Assembly: GCF_004834005.1 (NCBI RefSeq)
Contig: NZ_STFF01000004.1
Location: forward strand, 496,001 to 560,000
Reading direction: 5' to 3'
Source: Niastella caeni
Lineage (GTDB): Bacteria; Bacteroidota; Bacteroidia; Chitinophagales; Chitinophagaceae
Length of the DNA stretch: 64,000 nucleotides
Below are positions 7,585-15,862 of this stretch, in pieces. Within the stretch, counting starts at the first letter, position 1; each line of letters begins with the position of its first letter. The position numbers were made by a program, and so were the translations under genes. The notes under the pieces are model-generated. The model was given only the letters and a program-made list of their open reading frames with translations, ran no database searches and was not told the origin of the DNA.

Positions 7585-10043
7585 ACGAACGATTTATTGG
7601 TATGCACAACAGCTCAATATCTTCAAATGATCTGCCATCTTCTGCCGGGAATGCCATAAAAGGCCGCCTGTTGCTATCTCTTGGCATTCTCTCCGCCGCT
7701 ATCATTGCTTTTCAGTTAGCCCTCATGCAGGTATTATCCATTGTACAGTGGCATCATTTTGCCTATATGGTCATATCGGTGGCATTGCTGGGTTTTGGAG
7801 CGGCAGGAACTGTGCTGGCCCTCTTCAGGCAATGGTTGCTTAAGCATATCCGTTCGCTGCTTCCTGTATTGATGATCAGTTGTGGCATTACCATGTCACT
7901 GGTAATGTATCTTTCTCAACTTTCTTTTATCAGGTTTGATTCTTATTTGCTTTTTGCCAATTATACGCACATTGGCCGCTTGCTGCTGACCTATTTATTG
8001 TTCTTTATTCCTTTTCTGCTGGGTGCGCTTGCCATTGGACTAATTTTCGATCACTATGTAGCGGCAATCGGTAAAGTTTATTTTGCCAACCTGCTGGGCT
8101 CAGCAGTTGGTGGTTTGTTGCTGCTGGCAATGCTATGGTTTTTATTACCCGGCCGGATACCCGCATTCATTTCGTGCTTGCCTGTAATTGCCGGGGCCAT
8201 GATCATCCCCAAAAGAACCGATCCGAGTAAACAAATATTACGGCTCTTTGCTTTTCTTGCCTTTATCATTTGTATTGTAACTATAGTCATTCCACCACGA
8301 CTGCATTTATCGCAGTTTAAAGATCTTAGCAAGGCATTGCTGCTGCCTGATGCAGAAATTAAAATGGAGAAAATAAGTCCGTACGGACCAATACAAGCCG
8401 TATCATCACCTGTAATGCGCTATGCACCCGGCCTGAGCCTTAAAGCAGATCAGACAATAGACGCAGGCACTGCGGTGTTTATTAATGGCGACTGGCTGGG
8501 CGTCCTTGCCAGGCATAGTAAAGCCGATACGGCATTCCTGTTTCATTACACCAGTTTTGACCTTCCTTACAGAATGGCTGAAAGAAAAGATGTATTGGTG
8601 TTGCAGGCCGGTACGGGTATGGAAGTAGCACATGCCCTTAGCCGTGATGCAACCAATATTGTGGCTATTGAACCTAATGCAATCCTTATTAACGCGTTAC
8701 AACATGAGCTGGCGCCCGGTAACGATTCCCTTTTTCATCGGTCTGCAGTTATTGTACACAACCAGGAACCACGCATTTTTCTCCGCGCAGATACTTCGTA
8801 TTATGATCTGATCAGCCTGCCAATGGCAGGTAGTTTTGGTGGGTCGGCCGGATTGTATTCTTTGCATGAACAATTTTTATTGACGAAGGAATCATTTGCG
8901 CAAATGTGGCCTCGCTTAAAGGAAGAAGGCGCTATCAGTATCTCCGCCTGGATGGATTATCCTTTCCGCCATTCGCTTAAACTATTAGCTACCCTGGTAG
9001 AAGTGTTGGAACAATTGAACGTCCGGCAACCCCATCAGCACATAGCCGCGATCCGAAGCTGGAGTACCATCAGCTTTGTGATCACGAAACAGCCATTAAC
9101 GGAAACGGCCATACAAAACATCCGGAATTTTTGTAGCCAATGGCAATTCGATCCTGCCCTTCTCCCCGATCTGCAACCGGAAGAAAAAGCTCGCTACCAC
9201 CAGTTGCAGGACAGCAGTTTCTTTCAGAATATGGATTCAATATTTTCTACTGGTAGAAGCGCATTGTATGCAGGCTACGATTTTAATATCAAGCCGGCAA
9301 CGGACGATCGGCCTTATTTCGCTCAATTTATCCGCTGGAAAAGCCTGCCCCACCTCGCTGATTATTTTGGTAACCGCTCCATTCCTTTCCTGGAGATCGG
9401 ATACCTGTTGGTAGTGATCACGCTTATACAGATCGCTGTGGTTTCTTTTGTGCTCGTGCTGCTACCGCTTTTCGGGCGGGGATGGAAAGGGAAAAACAAG
9501 GGCGAGGTATTGCTTTACTTTGGCGGTATCGGTCTTGGTTATATGTTTGTAGAAATGGTTTTCATTCAACACTTCGTCCTTTATCTGGGACACCCGGTAT
9601 ATGCTGCCGCTGCCGTGATCACCGCATTATTGCTTTTTTCAGGGTTCGGCAGTTTTATAGCTGGTTATTTTAACGGTAAAAGAAAAGCCCTGCTGCTTCT
9701 GTTTACGACGATCATTTTGTTGCTTGTTATATACGCTGCTGTACTTATGCCATTGCTGCAACGAACTATGCAAGTAGGCCTGCCTGTAAAATTGCTGATC
9801 GTTTTAATGCTGACGGCGCCGCTGGCATTTTGTATGGGCATTCCATTTCCTGCAGGGCTGACATGGCTTGCCCGTACCGAGGCTGCCGAAATACCCTGGG
9901 CCTGGGGATTGAATGGATGTATTTCTGTGATCAGCGCTGCTCTCGCCACTGTTATTGCGGTTGAAGCAGGATCGGCTATGGTGATGTGGCTGGCAGCTTT
10001 TGCATATTGTTTGCCGTTGTTTGTTTGCAGCAGGTTGAAGTAA
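7581..10043 (+). CDS. Multi-pass membrane protein with spermidine-synthase-like domain
   Basis: The 820-residue protein has about six to seven hydrophobic helices at the N-terminus (about 30-240), a soluble middle domain and about five or six helices at the C-terminus (about 620-818). The middle domain resembles polyamine aminopropyltransferases/SAM-type Rossmann folds: VLVLQAGTGMEVAHAL (LQAGTG at 341-346), then VAIEPN as the acidic end of beta-2, and YYDLISLPM in the place where active spermidine synthases have YDVIIxDxxD. The catalytic Asp pair is not evident, so synthase activity is doubtful. Such membrane-embedded versions are widespread, and their reaction is not known to me. The GTG at 7581 overlaps the pcm stop codon; an ATG at 7602 is an alternative start. 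Coupling to pcm suggests a shared role with a SAM-dependent enzyme. Confidence 0.8.
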   Translation: MNERFIGMHNSSISSNDLPSSAGNAIKGRLLLSLGILSAAIIAFQLALMQVLSIVQWHHFAYMVISVALLGFGAAGTVLALFRQWLLKHIRSLLPVLMISCGITMSLVMYLSQLSFIRFDSYLLFANYTHIGRLLLTYLLFFIPFLLGALAIGLIFDHYVAAIGKVYFANLLGSAVGGLLLLAMLWFLLPGRIPAFISCLPVIAGAMIIPKRTDPSKQILRLFAFLAFIICIVTIVIPPRLHLSQFKDLSKALLLPDAEIKMEKISPYGPIQAVSSPVMRYAPGLSLKADQTIDAGTAVFINGDWLGVLARHSKADTAFLFHYTSFDLPYRMAERKDVLVLQAGTGMEVAHALSRDATNIVAIEPNAILINALQHELAPGNDSLFHRSAVIVHNQEPRIFLRADTSYYDLISLPMAGSFGGSAGLYSLHEQFLLTKESFAQMWPRLKEEGAISISAWMDYPFRHSLKLLATLVEVLEQLNVRQPHQHIAAIRSWSTISFVITKQPLTETAIQNIRNFCSQWQFDPALLPDLQPEEKARYHQLQDSSFFQNMDSIFSTGRSALYAGYDFNIKPATDDRPYFAQFIRWKSLPHLADYFGNRSIPFLEIGYLLVVITLIQIAVVSFVLVLLPLFGRGWKGKNKGEVLLYFGGIGLGYMFVEMVFIQHFVLYLGHPVYAAAAVITALLLFSGFGSFIAGYFNGKRKALLLLFTTIILLLVIYAAVLMPLLQRTMQVGLPVKLLIVLMLTAPLAFCMGIPFPAGLTWLARTEAAEIPWAWGLNGCISVISAALATVIAVEAGSAMVMWLAAFAYCLPLFVCSRLK

Positions 10044-10076
10044 TCTTTTTATTTTTGGGTGTTAACTATGGTGAAA

Positions 10077-11831
10077 TTATTTACCCTGGTTAATAACCTC
10101 TACAGCTTTTTCCACCAATTCATCTCTATTTTGAATAATTCCCTGTATCGTTGGTTGAACAGCATAGTCAGGAATGATGCCGACCCGTTGTGTTTCTCTG
10201 CTATCGGGATAATACACACCTATTCCACTAATGCTTGTAAAAATGCCGCCAGGTAAATAGAACCTGGAAACATTGCCATCGGCTGCAGCAGTTGTGCTGC
10301 CAACTACTGTTGCATGGGGAGTGGCTCGCAATGCCATGGATTTATATTCACCAGAACTTTGCGTATTCTCATTAACAAGAATCACAATATGCCCTTTGTA
10401 ATATTCATGGTTCTTTGTACCAACTGCGGCATACTTGTCAAAAACAAATAATCCCGGAATTTTTGTATAATTAGTAGTAAACCTGGCAAACTTTCTGGGT
10501 TCATGCATCAGGTATTTAATAAACTCATAAAATATTTTGTCATCCATATAGGAACGCATGTCGATGATCATTCCTTTAGTTTTCAATAATTCGGGCATCA
10601 TCTTTTGCCAATTATCCTTTTGAATGGTGGACGGAAAGATGTATACAATATCTGATGTAACATACCTGAAACAAGTATCCTTTTTTTGGAATTTCTTATA
10701 AAGCTTAAGTTTACCAACAGGATAACAGGTAATAGTTACTGTATTTATGGTGTTTGCACGCTTGTATGTAATATTCATTACGGTATCGGATGTTCTTAAC
10801 AGATGAATGGCCATATCCCGTAACTGGGTAGGATAATTTGAAGCAGGCGTATAAGGTAGTCTTTCTTTTACGATGCTGTCTGTACTTTTGCCATTAATGC
10901 TAATAACAATATCGCCCTTTTGAAACCCTTTTTGTGAATTGAATTCTCTATCCAGATAATCAGTTACTACGGCTTTGTTCTCAACAAAACTTATTTCCAG
11001 TGGCGCTGCATAATTACCGTGGTATTTTTCCAACACCTTATCATTACTCCTGATCGTAGCGTGTGTATCATGAACCCGTGCAATCAGCGCTAACGTTGCC
11101 AGCTTATAATCCAATTCATTGTTGGCATTAAGAAATGTTGGAACAAATTCCTTCAAAATAGTATTCCAGTTTTCTTCAATCAAATATTTATAAGGAAAGA
11201 GATATTGTATAATATTCCAGTAACGATATAAGGTCAGTAACCGAAATCCTGCATCAGGAAATGGTATTTCGGAATACCGTTTTTCATTTTTAAGATCCGC
11301 ATTTCCCACATTTCCAATTCCCAGATAATAACCTGTCTTTTCACGGCTGGCGTTTTTAATATCATTTAAAAGTGCGGATAGCTGATCGCCCAATACAACT
11401 TTATCATCTATCCATTGTATATCAGGATACATTTTCACAAGGGAACTATCCGGCAGTGTTATTTTTTCGGTTATAACTTTTCCGAGCTGGCTGATCCATG
11501 TATGTAATATTTCATTCCTTTTCTTATCAGTATCACACTGAATGATTTTAGGCAGTACCCTGAACAATTCATAATCCCAGTTATAATCACCAGCTTGCAA
11601 GGCGGGATGATAGTATTTGACAAACCCCCATACTTTCCCAACTATATAAAGGTCATTGGTCCTGCGCGGATCGAGAGGGATGGAAGTAATAGCAGACCCT
11701 TTATCAAATTGCGTATCCAGATCGGCTTTGTATTTTGAAGAACCTTTAAATGCAGCCTCATTGATACTAGCCTGACCAATGGCAAGGTAAACCAGCGAGC
11801 AAAAGACGCCTGTTAAGGAAATGTTTTTCAT
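10077..11831 (-). CDS. S41 family peptidase (C-terminal-processing type, PDZ domain)
   Basis: The 584-residue protein has a signal peptide (MKNISLTGVFCSLVYLAIGQA), an N-terminal helical region, a PDZ-like segment (QKGDIVISINGKSTDSIV) and a C-terminal S41 core. The nucleophile Ser is probably in NENTQSSGEYKS (Ser 492 or 493). The usual Lys of the CtpA/Tsp dyad, expected in a VGxxTFGKG element about 25 residues on, is replaced here by VVGSTTAAADGN. This variant is shared by other Bacteroidota S41 proteins and resembles the tricorn-like branch that does not use Lys. It is predicted to be periplasmic. It is convergent with the spermidine-synthase-like gene, only 33 bases apart, with no clear terminator between them. 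Confidence 0.85.
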   Translation of the reverse strand: MKNISLTGVFCSLVYLAIGQASINEAAFKGSSKYKADLDTQFDKGSAITSIPLDPRRTNDLYIVGKVWGFVKYYHPALQAGDYNWDYELFRVLPKIIQCDTDKKRNEILHTWISQLGKVITEKITLPDSSLVKMYPDIQWIDDKVVLGDQLSALLNDIKNASREKTGYYLGIGNVGNADLKNEKRYSEIPFPDAGFRLLTLYRYWNIIQYLFPYKYLIEENWNTILKEFVPTFLNANNELDYKLATLALIARVHDTHATIRSNDKVLEKYHGNYAAPLEISFVENKAVVTDYLDREFNSQKGFQKGDIVISINGKSTDSIVKERLPYTPASNYPTQLRDMAIHLLRTSDTVMNITYKRANTINTVTITCYPVGKLKLYKKFQKKDTCFRYVTSDIVYIFPSTIQKDNWQKMMPELLKTKGMIIDMRSYMDDKIFYEFIKYLMHEPRKFARFTTNYTKIPGLFVFDKYAAVGTKNHEYYKGHIVILVNENTQSSGEYKSMALRATPHATVVGSTTAAADGNVSRFYLPGGIFTSISGIGVYYPDSRETQRVGIIPDYAVQPTIQGIIQNRDELVEKAVEVINQGK

Positions 11832-12360
11832 ATTGAAGGCATTTAGTTAGGGGTTGAAATTTAAACAACTTTACCCATTAACCCTGATGATGGGAAGGAG
11901 TATTGGTTGAATGGCTTTAAATAATAAATAAGGGGATGAAATGCCATCTTAACGGATGCAAGGCATACTTCTTATCGTGAATCGTTTTTTGAACACTTAA
12001 TGGCCAATCCTGCACCGTTATTGGTTAAATCTACGCGAGAAATCAGAAAAATTACAGGCGGATGTAATGGAACCGATGTTTTACAATAATTCGTTTTTTC
12101 GTTGCTTTATGTTGATAAAAAGTATACTCATCGTTGTTTGACCATGTTATTTTTCTTTACTTTTGTTACTAGCTAAGTATATTCGTTAATATTACTTCCC
12201 TTATTTAATTACCAAGCCTACGCCCTGGCACAATTACTCCCCACAAACTTTAAACGATTGGGAAAAATCTGTTATCTGAATTCATTTAAATGAACCCGGA
12301 TGGGCAGGTATTGACTATCGTAAAAGAATTTCATTTTGTTACATTAAACTTTTAAATTCT
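11832..12360. other. 529-base intergenic region upstream of the GH9 cellulase
   Basis: This AT-rich stretch separates two divergent genes. I found no coding frame of interest in either direction and no RNA gene. It contains one convincing Bacteroidota-type promoter for the plus strand (12137-12165). The ~190 bases from there to the start codon would form a long 5' leader with no hairpin strong enough for me to name. Confidence 0.7.
12137..12165 (+). promoter_or_regulatory. Predicted Bacteroidota-type promoter for the GH9 cellulase
   Basis: TTTG at 12137-12140 and TACTTTTG at 12158-12165 (exact TAnnTTTG) are separated by 17 bases. This is close to the spacing of the primary-sigma promoter in this phylum. 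It points to the cellulase gene starting at 12361. Confidence 0.55.
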
Positions 12361-15315
12361 ATGACAAAAAAAAGTAGCGTGTTAGCTACCTTAATCCTAC
12401 TCTTGTACCTCAACACAACCTTTGCTCAAACATTCAACTATGCAGAAGCTTTACAAAAATCAATGTTCTTTTATGAATGCCAGCGGTCCGGACAACTTCC
12501 TTCTGATAACCGCGTAACGTGGCGGACCAACTCAGCCATGAGTGATGGCAGTGATGTAGGGCATAATCTTACTGGCGGCTGGTACGACGCCGGTGACCAC
12601 GTTAAATTTGGTTTTCCCATGGCTTTCTCTGCAACCATGCTGGCCTGGGGCGGAATTGATTTTGCCAGTGGGTATAACGCTTCCGGACAAATGACCTACC
12701 TGAAAAAGAACCTGCGTTTTGTAAATGATTATTTTATCAAATGTCATACGGCGCCCAATGAATTATGGGGGCAAGTGGGTAATGGCGGAACAGACCATGC
12801 CTGGTGGGGATCAGCGGAAGTAATGGCCATGTTGCGCCCTGCTTATAAGATCGACGCCACCAAACCTGGCTCCGACCTGGCAGGAGAAACGGCGGCGGCA
12901 ATGGCGGCAAGCAGTATTTTATTTAAGACGGATGATCCGGCATACAGTGCTACCCTGCTCAGTCATGCCATACAATTGTACAATTTTGCAGACACCTATC
13001 GTGGCAAATATTCCAGCTCTATTACAGATGCGGCTGGTTTTTACAACTCCTTCAGCGGTTATAATGATGAGTTAGTATGGGGCGCTATCTGGTTGTATCG
13101 TGCAACCGGCGATGCTGCCTGGTTAGCCAAGGCAGAGAGCTATTATGCTAATCTTTCATCGGAACCACAAAGCACTATTAAATCCTACAAATGGGGCATT
13201 GCATGGGATGATAAATCTTATGGCTGTTATGCTTTGCTGGCAAAATTGACAGGAAAGGCGCAATACAAAGACGATATTGAGCGGCACCTTGATTACTGGA
13301 CAGATGGCTATAACGGGCAGCGAATTACCTATACACCGGGTGGACTGGCGTTCCTGGATATGTGGGGCGCCTTGCGATATGCCATCAATACCAGCTTCCT
13401 GGCAAAGTATTACCAGAGTGCAGCCACTACAACAGCCAAGGCAACCAGGTATAATAATTTTGCGCTGGCACAAATGAACTATGTATTGGGGAATAATCCA
13501 CGAAACAGCAGTTATGTATGCGGTTTTGGCGTTAACCCGCCAACAAAGCCACACCATCGTACGGCGCATGGCTGCTGGTCAAATAATTTGACCGGCCCTC
13601 CTACCGAATCCAGGCATATTCTATATGGTGCATTGGTAGGCGGTCCCGGAAACAATGATGCCTATACCGATGATCGCGGAAACTATGTGAACAATGAAGT
13701 GGCAACTGATTATAACGCCGCCTTTTCAGGTTTGCTTGCCGGGTTGGTTCAGGATTATGGCGGAACGCCCCTGGCCAATTTTCCGGTTGCAGAAACACCT
13801 ACCAAAGAGTATTTAATTGAAGCAAGATTGAATGGCAGTGGCAATACATATACGGAGTGGTCGGTATGGGTAAACAACCATACAGCCTGGCCGGCCCGCA
13901 TTGGTGCAAAGCATGTATTTCGCTTGTTCATCGATATCTCGGAAGGATTAACGGCCGGGTATACCCCAGCCAATTATGTTGTTTCATCTAATAATGCAGA
14001 TGTTACGTTTACGCAGTTACAAGCCTGGGATGCGGCACGAAATATTTATTATACCGAAGTAACATTTAATCCCACCATCAAAATATGGCCTGGCGGACAA
14101 GGCGAGTCAAGAAAGGAATCGCAGATCCGCATCCGTCTTCCTTATGAAGCCAATGCCGCTGCCTGGAATCCTGCAAACGACTGGTCATCGCAGGGCGTTG
14201 ACGGAACGCTTAAGGAAGTTGCTACCATTCCGTTGTATGTAGATGGCGTGCTTGTTTATGGCAGCACACCAACACCAGGCGTTGTGGTACCTGTTACAGG
14301 GGTAAGTGTAAGTCCGACTGTTGATTCTTTACAGATCAACGAAACAGTACAATTGACCGCTACGGTAACTCCTGCCAATGCAACCAATAAAAATGTAACC
14401 TGGAGTTCAAGTGCACCTGCTATTGCTTCTGTAAGCAGCACGGGTTTGGTTACAGCTTTGGCAGCAGGTTCGGCTACCATCACGGCAAGAACGACAGACG
14501 GAGGCTTTACCGCCACTTCAAGCATTATCGTAAGCCCTGTTGTTGCGCCTAAACAATATACGATCACTACAGCAGTAACCGGTTCAGGAACCGTTGCATT
14601 GAGTCCGGCCGGCGGTACTTACCCGGCAGGTACGCAGGTAACCATTACAGCAACGCCGGCGAGTGGATATCAATTCAGCAGTTGGAGCGGTGGCTTAACA
14701 GGCACTACCAATCCCGCAACTGTAACGCTGAACGCCAATATTTCGGTAACGGGCAATTTCACGCCAACAGGTAATCAGGGTAACTGTAACAGTCCGGTCG
14801 TGGTTTCGCTACCATTCAAAAAAGACAGCGCCGGTGAATTCTGTTATGTTATTACTGGCAACATTTCCTGGGTTAATTCATGGAACCTGAGTTTGCTCGA
14901 GATCAATGGAGTGAACTATACAAACAAGTGGTCGAACAGTATGCCGGCAAGGGTAAACGGCGGATATAATATTCATTATGTTGGCCAATACCCCTGGTCG
15001 CACTTTGAGGTCGCGGGCAGTAATGCTGCTACCGTTCAGACTCCTGAAACGAATGCGCCTGAAGAAAAGGCTGGCGGGGTGATCTTTCCGAACCCGGTTA
15101 CACAACGCAGCTTTACCCTTCGTTTGGCAGATCAAAGTATTACGAATGCAACAGTAACCATTACCGATCTGTATGGAAATGTGGTGTTCAGGAAGAACGT
15201 AAAAGTTAATGAACAAATACGCATCAATTCACCCATAACGGCTGGTGTTTATCACTTGCAAATTGCCAGCGGGAATAAGAAGATCATGAGTACCAAGATG
15301 GTAATATCAAAATAG
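12361..15315 (+). CDS. GH9 endoglucanase with CBM3, Big2 and InlB-type modules and T9SS sorting domain
   Basis: This is a 984-residue secreted cellulase. Modules in order: signal peptide (1-22); GH9 (alpha/alpha)6 catalytic domain (about 25-470) with Asp76 and Asp79 in GGWYDAGDH, His398/His399 in KPHHRTAHG and the acid Glu446 in VNNEVATDYNAAF; a CBM3 module (about 480-630) of the type fused to processive GH9 enzymes; a bacterial Ig-like group 2 domain (about 640-727); an InlB-type repeat (about 730-803); an unassigned Trp-rich domain (about 805-888); and a T9SS type A sorting domain (about 905-984, starting VIFPNPV). It is predicted to cut beta-1,4-glucan at the cell surface. It has its own promoter and terminator and so appears to be monocistronic. 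Confidence 0.95.
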   Translation: MTKKSSVLATLILLLYLNTTFAQTFNYAEALQKSMFFYECQRSGQLPSDNRVTWRTNSAMSDGSDVGHNLTGGWYDAGDHVKFGFPMAFSATMLAWGGIDFASGYNASGQMTYLKKNLRFVNDYFIKCHTAPNELWGQVGNGGTDHAWWGSAEVMAMLRPAYKIDATKPGSDLAGETAAAMAASSILFKTDDPAYSATLLSHAIQLYNFADTYRGKYSSSITDAAGFYNSFSGYNDELVWGAIWLYRATGDAAWLAKAESYYANLSSEPQSTIKSYKWGIAWDDKSYGCYALLAKLTGKAQYKDDIERHLDYWTDGYNGQRITYTPGGLAFLDMWGALRYAINTSFLAKYYQSAATTTAKATRYNNFALAQMNYVLGNNPRNSSYVCGFGVNPPTKPHHRTAHGCWSNNLTGPPTESRHILYGALVGGPGNNDAYTDDRGNYVNNEVATDYNAAFSGLLAGLVQDYGGTPLANFPVAETPTKEYLIEARLNGSGNTYTEWSVWVNNHTAWPARIGAKHVFRLFIDISEGLTAGYTPANYVVSSNNADVTFTQLQAWDAARNIYYTEVTFNPTIKIWPGGQGESRKESQIRIRLPYEANAAAWNPANDWSSQGVDGTLKEVATIPLYVDGVLVYGSTPTPGVVVPVTGVSVSPTVDSLQINETVQLTATVTPANATNKNVTWSSSAPAIASVSSTGLVTALAAGSATITARTTDGGFTATSSIIVSPVVAPKQYTITTAVTGSGTVALSPAGGTYPAGTQVTITATPASGYQFSSWSGGLTGTTNPATVTLNANISVTGNFTPTGNQGNCNSPVVVSLPFKKDSAGEFCYVITGNISWVNSWNLSLLEINGVNYTNKWSNSMPARVNGGYNIHYVGQYPWSHFEVAGSNAATVQTPETNAPEEKAGGVIFPNPVTQRSFTLRLADQSITNATVTITDLYGNVVFRKNVKVNEQIRINSPITAGVYHLQIASGNKKIMSTKMVISK

Positions 15316-15344
15316 TTAGAAGGTAGATTTGTAAATCCGAAATC

Positions 15345-15374
15345 GCCCGGCTTCGCAGGAAGCCGGGCTTTTTT
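15345..15374 (+). terminator. Intrinsic terminator after the GH9 cellulase
   Basis: A 10-bp GC-rich stem (15345-15354 with 15359-15368, GCCCGGCTTC paired with GAAGCCGGGC) and a 4-nt loop are followed by TTTTTTATTT. The T-run touches the 3' end of the convergent VOC gene. Confidence 0.9.
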
Positions 15375-15783
15375 ATTTCAACCCTTTATTCTTCTCATTC
15401 GGTTGCAACAAGTCCCAAAGATTTCCATACAGGTCTTCAAATACAGCCACTACACCATATTCTTCTTCTTTGGGTGGGCGTATAAAATTGATGCCTCTGT
15501 CAAGCATTTTATTATAATCCCGCCAAAAGTCATCAGTAAATAGAAAGAGAAAAACCCTGCCGCCGGTTTGATTTCCTATACTTGCACTTTGTTGCTCATT
15601 AGCTGCTTTAGCCAACAAAAGGCAACATTCTTTTGCTCCAGGCGGCGCTACCAAAACCCACCTTTTTTCTTCAGTTAATTTTGTGTCTTCAATCAGTTGA
15701 AAGTCCAGTTTTTCTGTATAAAACCGGATAGCCTCATCATAATCTTTTACAACCAGGGCGATGTGTGCAATTCGTTGTTTCAT
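15373..15783 (-). CDS. VOC (glyoxalase/bleomycin-resistance fold) family protein
   Basis: The 136-residue cytoplasmic protein has the two beta-alpha-beta-beta-beta halves of the vicinal oxygen chelate fold. The first half begins IAHIALVVKDYDEAIRFYTE with the usual metal-ligand His. The second half holds GRVFLFLFTDDFWRDYNKML and ends VFEDLYGNLWDLLQP, where the Glu of FED is a typical ligand. Members include glyoxalases, ring-cleaving dioxygenases and drug-binding proteins; the substrate cannot be told from the sequence. It lies 79 bases downstream of the LRR gene on the same strand. Confidence 0.87.
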   Translation of the reverse strand: MKQRIAHIALVVKDYDEAIRFYTEKLDFQLIEDTKLTEEKRWVLVAPPGAKECCLLLAKAANEQQSASIGNQTGGRVFLFLFTDDFWRDYNKMLDRGINFIRPPKEEEYGVVAVFEDLYGNLWDLLQPNEKNKGLK

Positions 15784-15862
15784 TATAAACCAAAATACAA
15801 TTTATTTAACCCGCTCCGACACATTTTACCAATGTTTGGTTCATGAACAGGTCGTTTAAATA

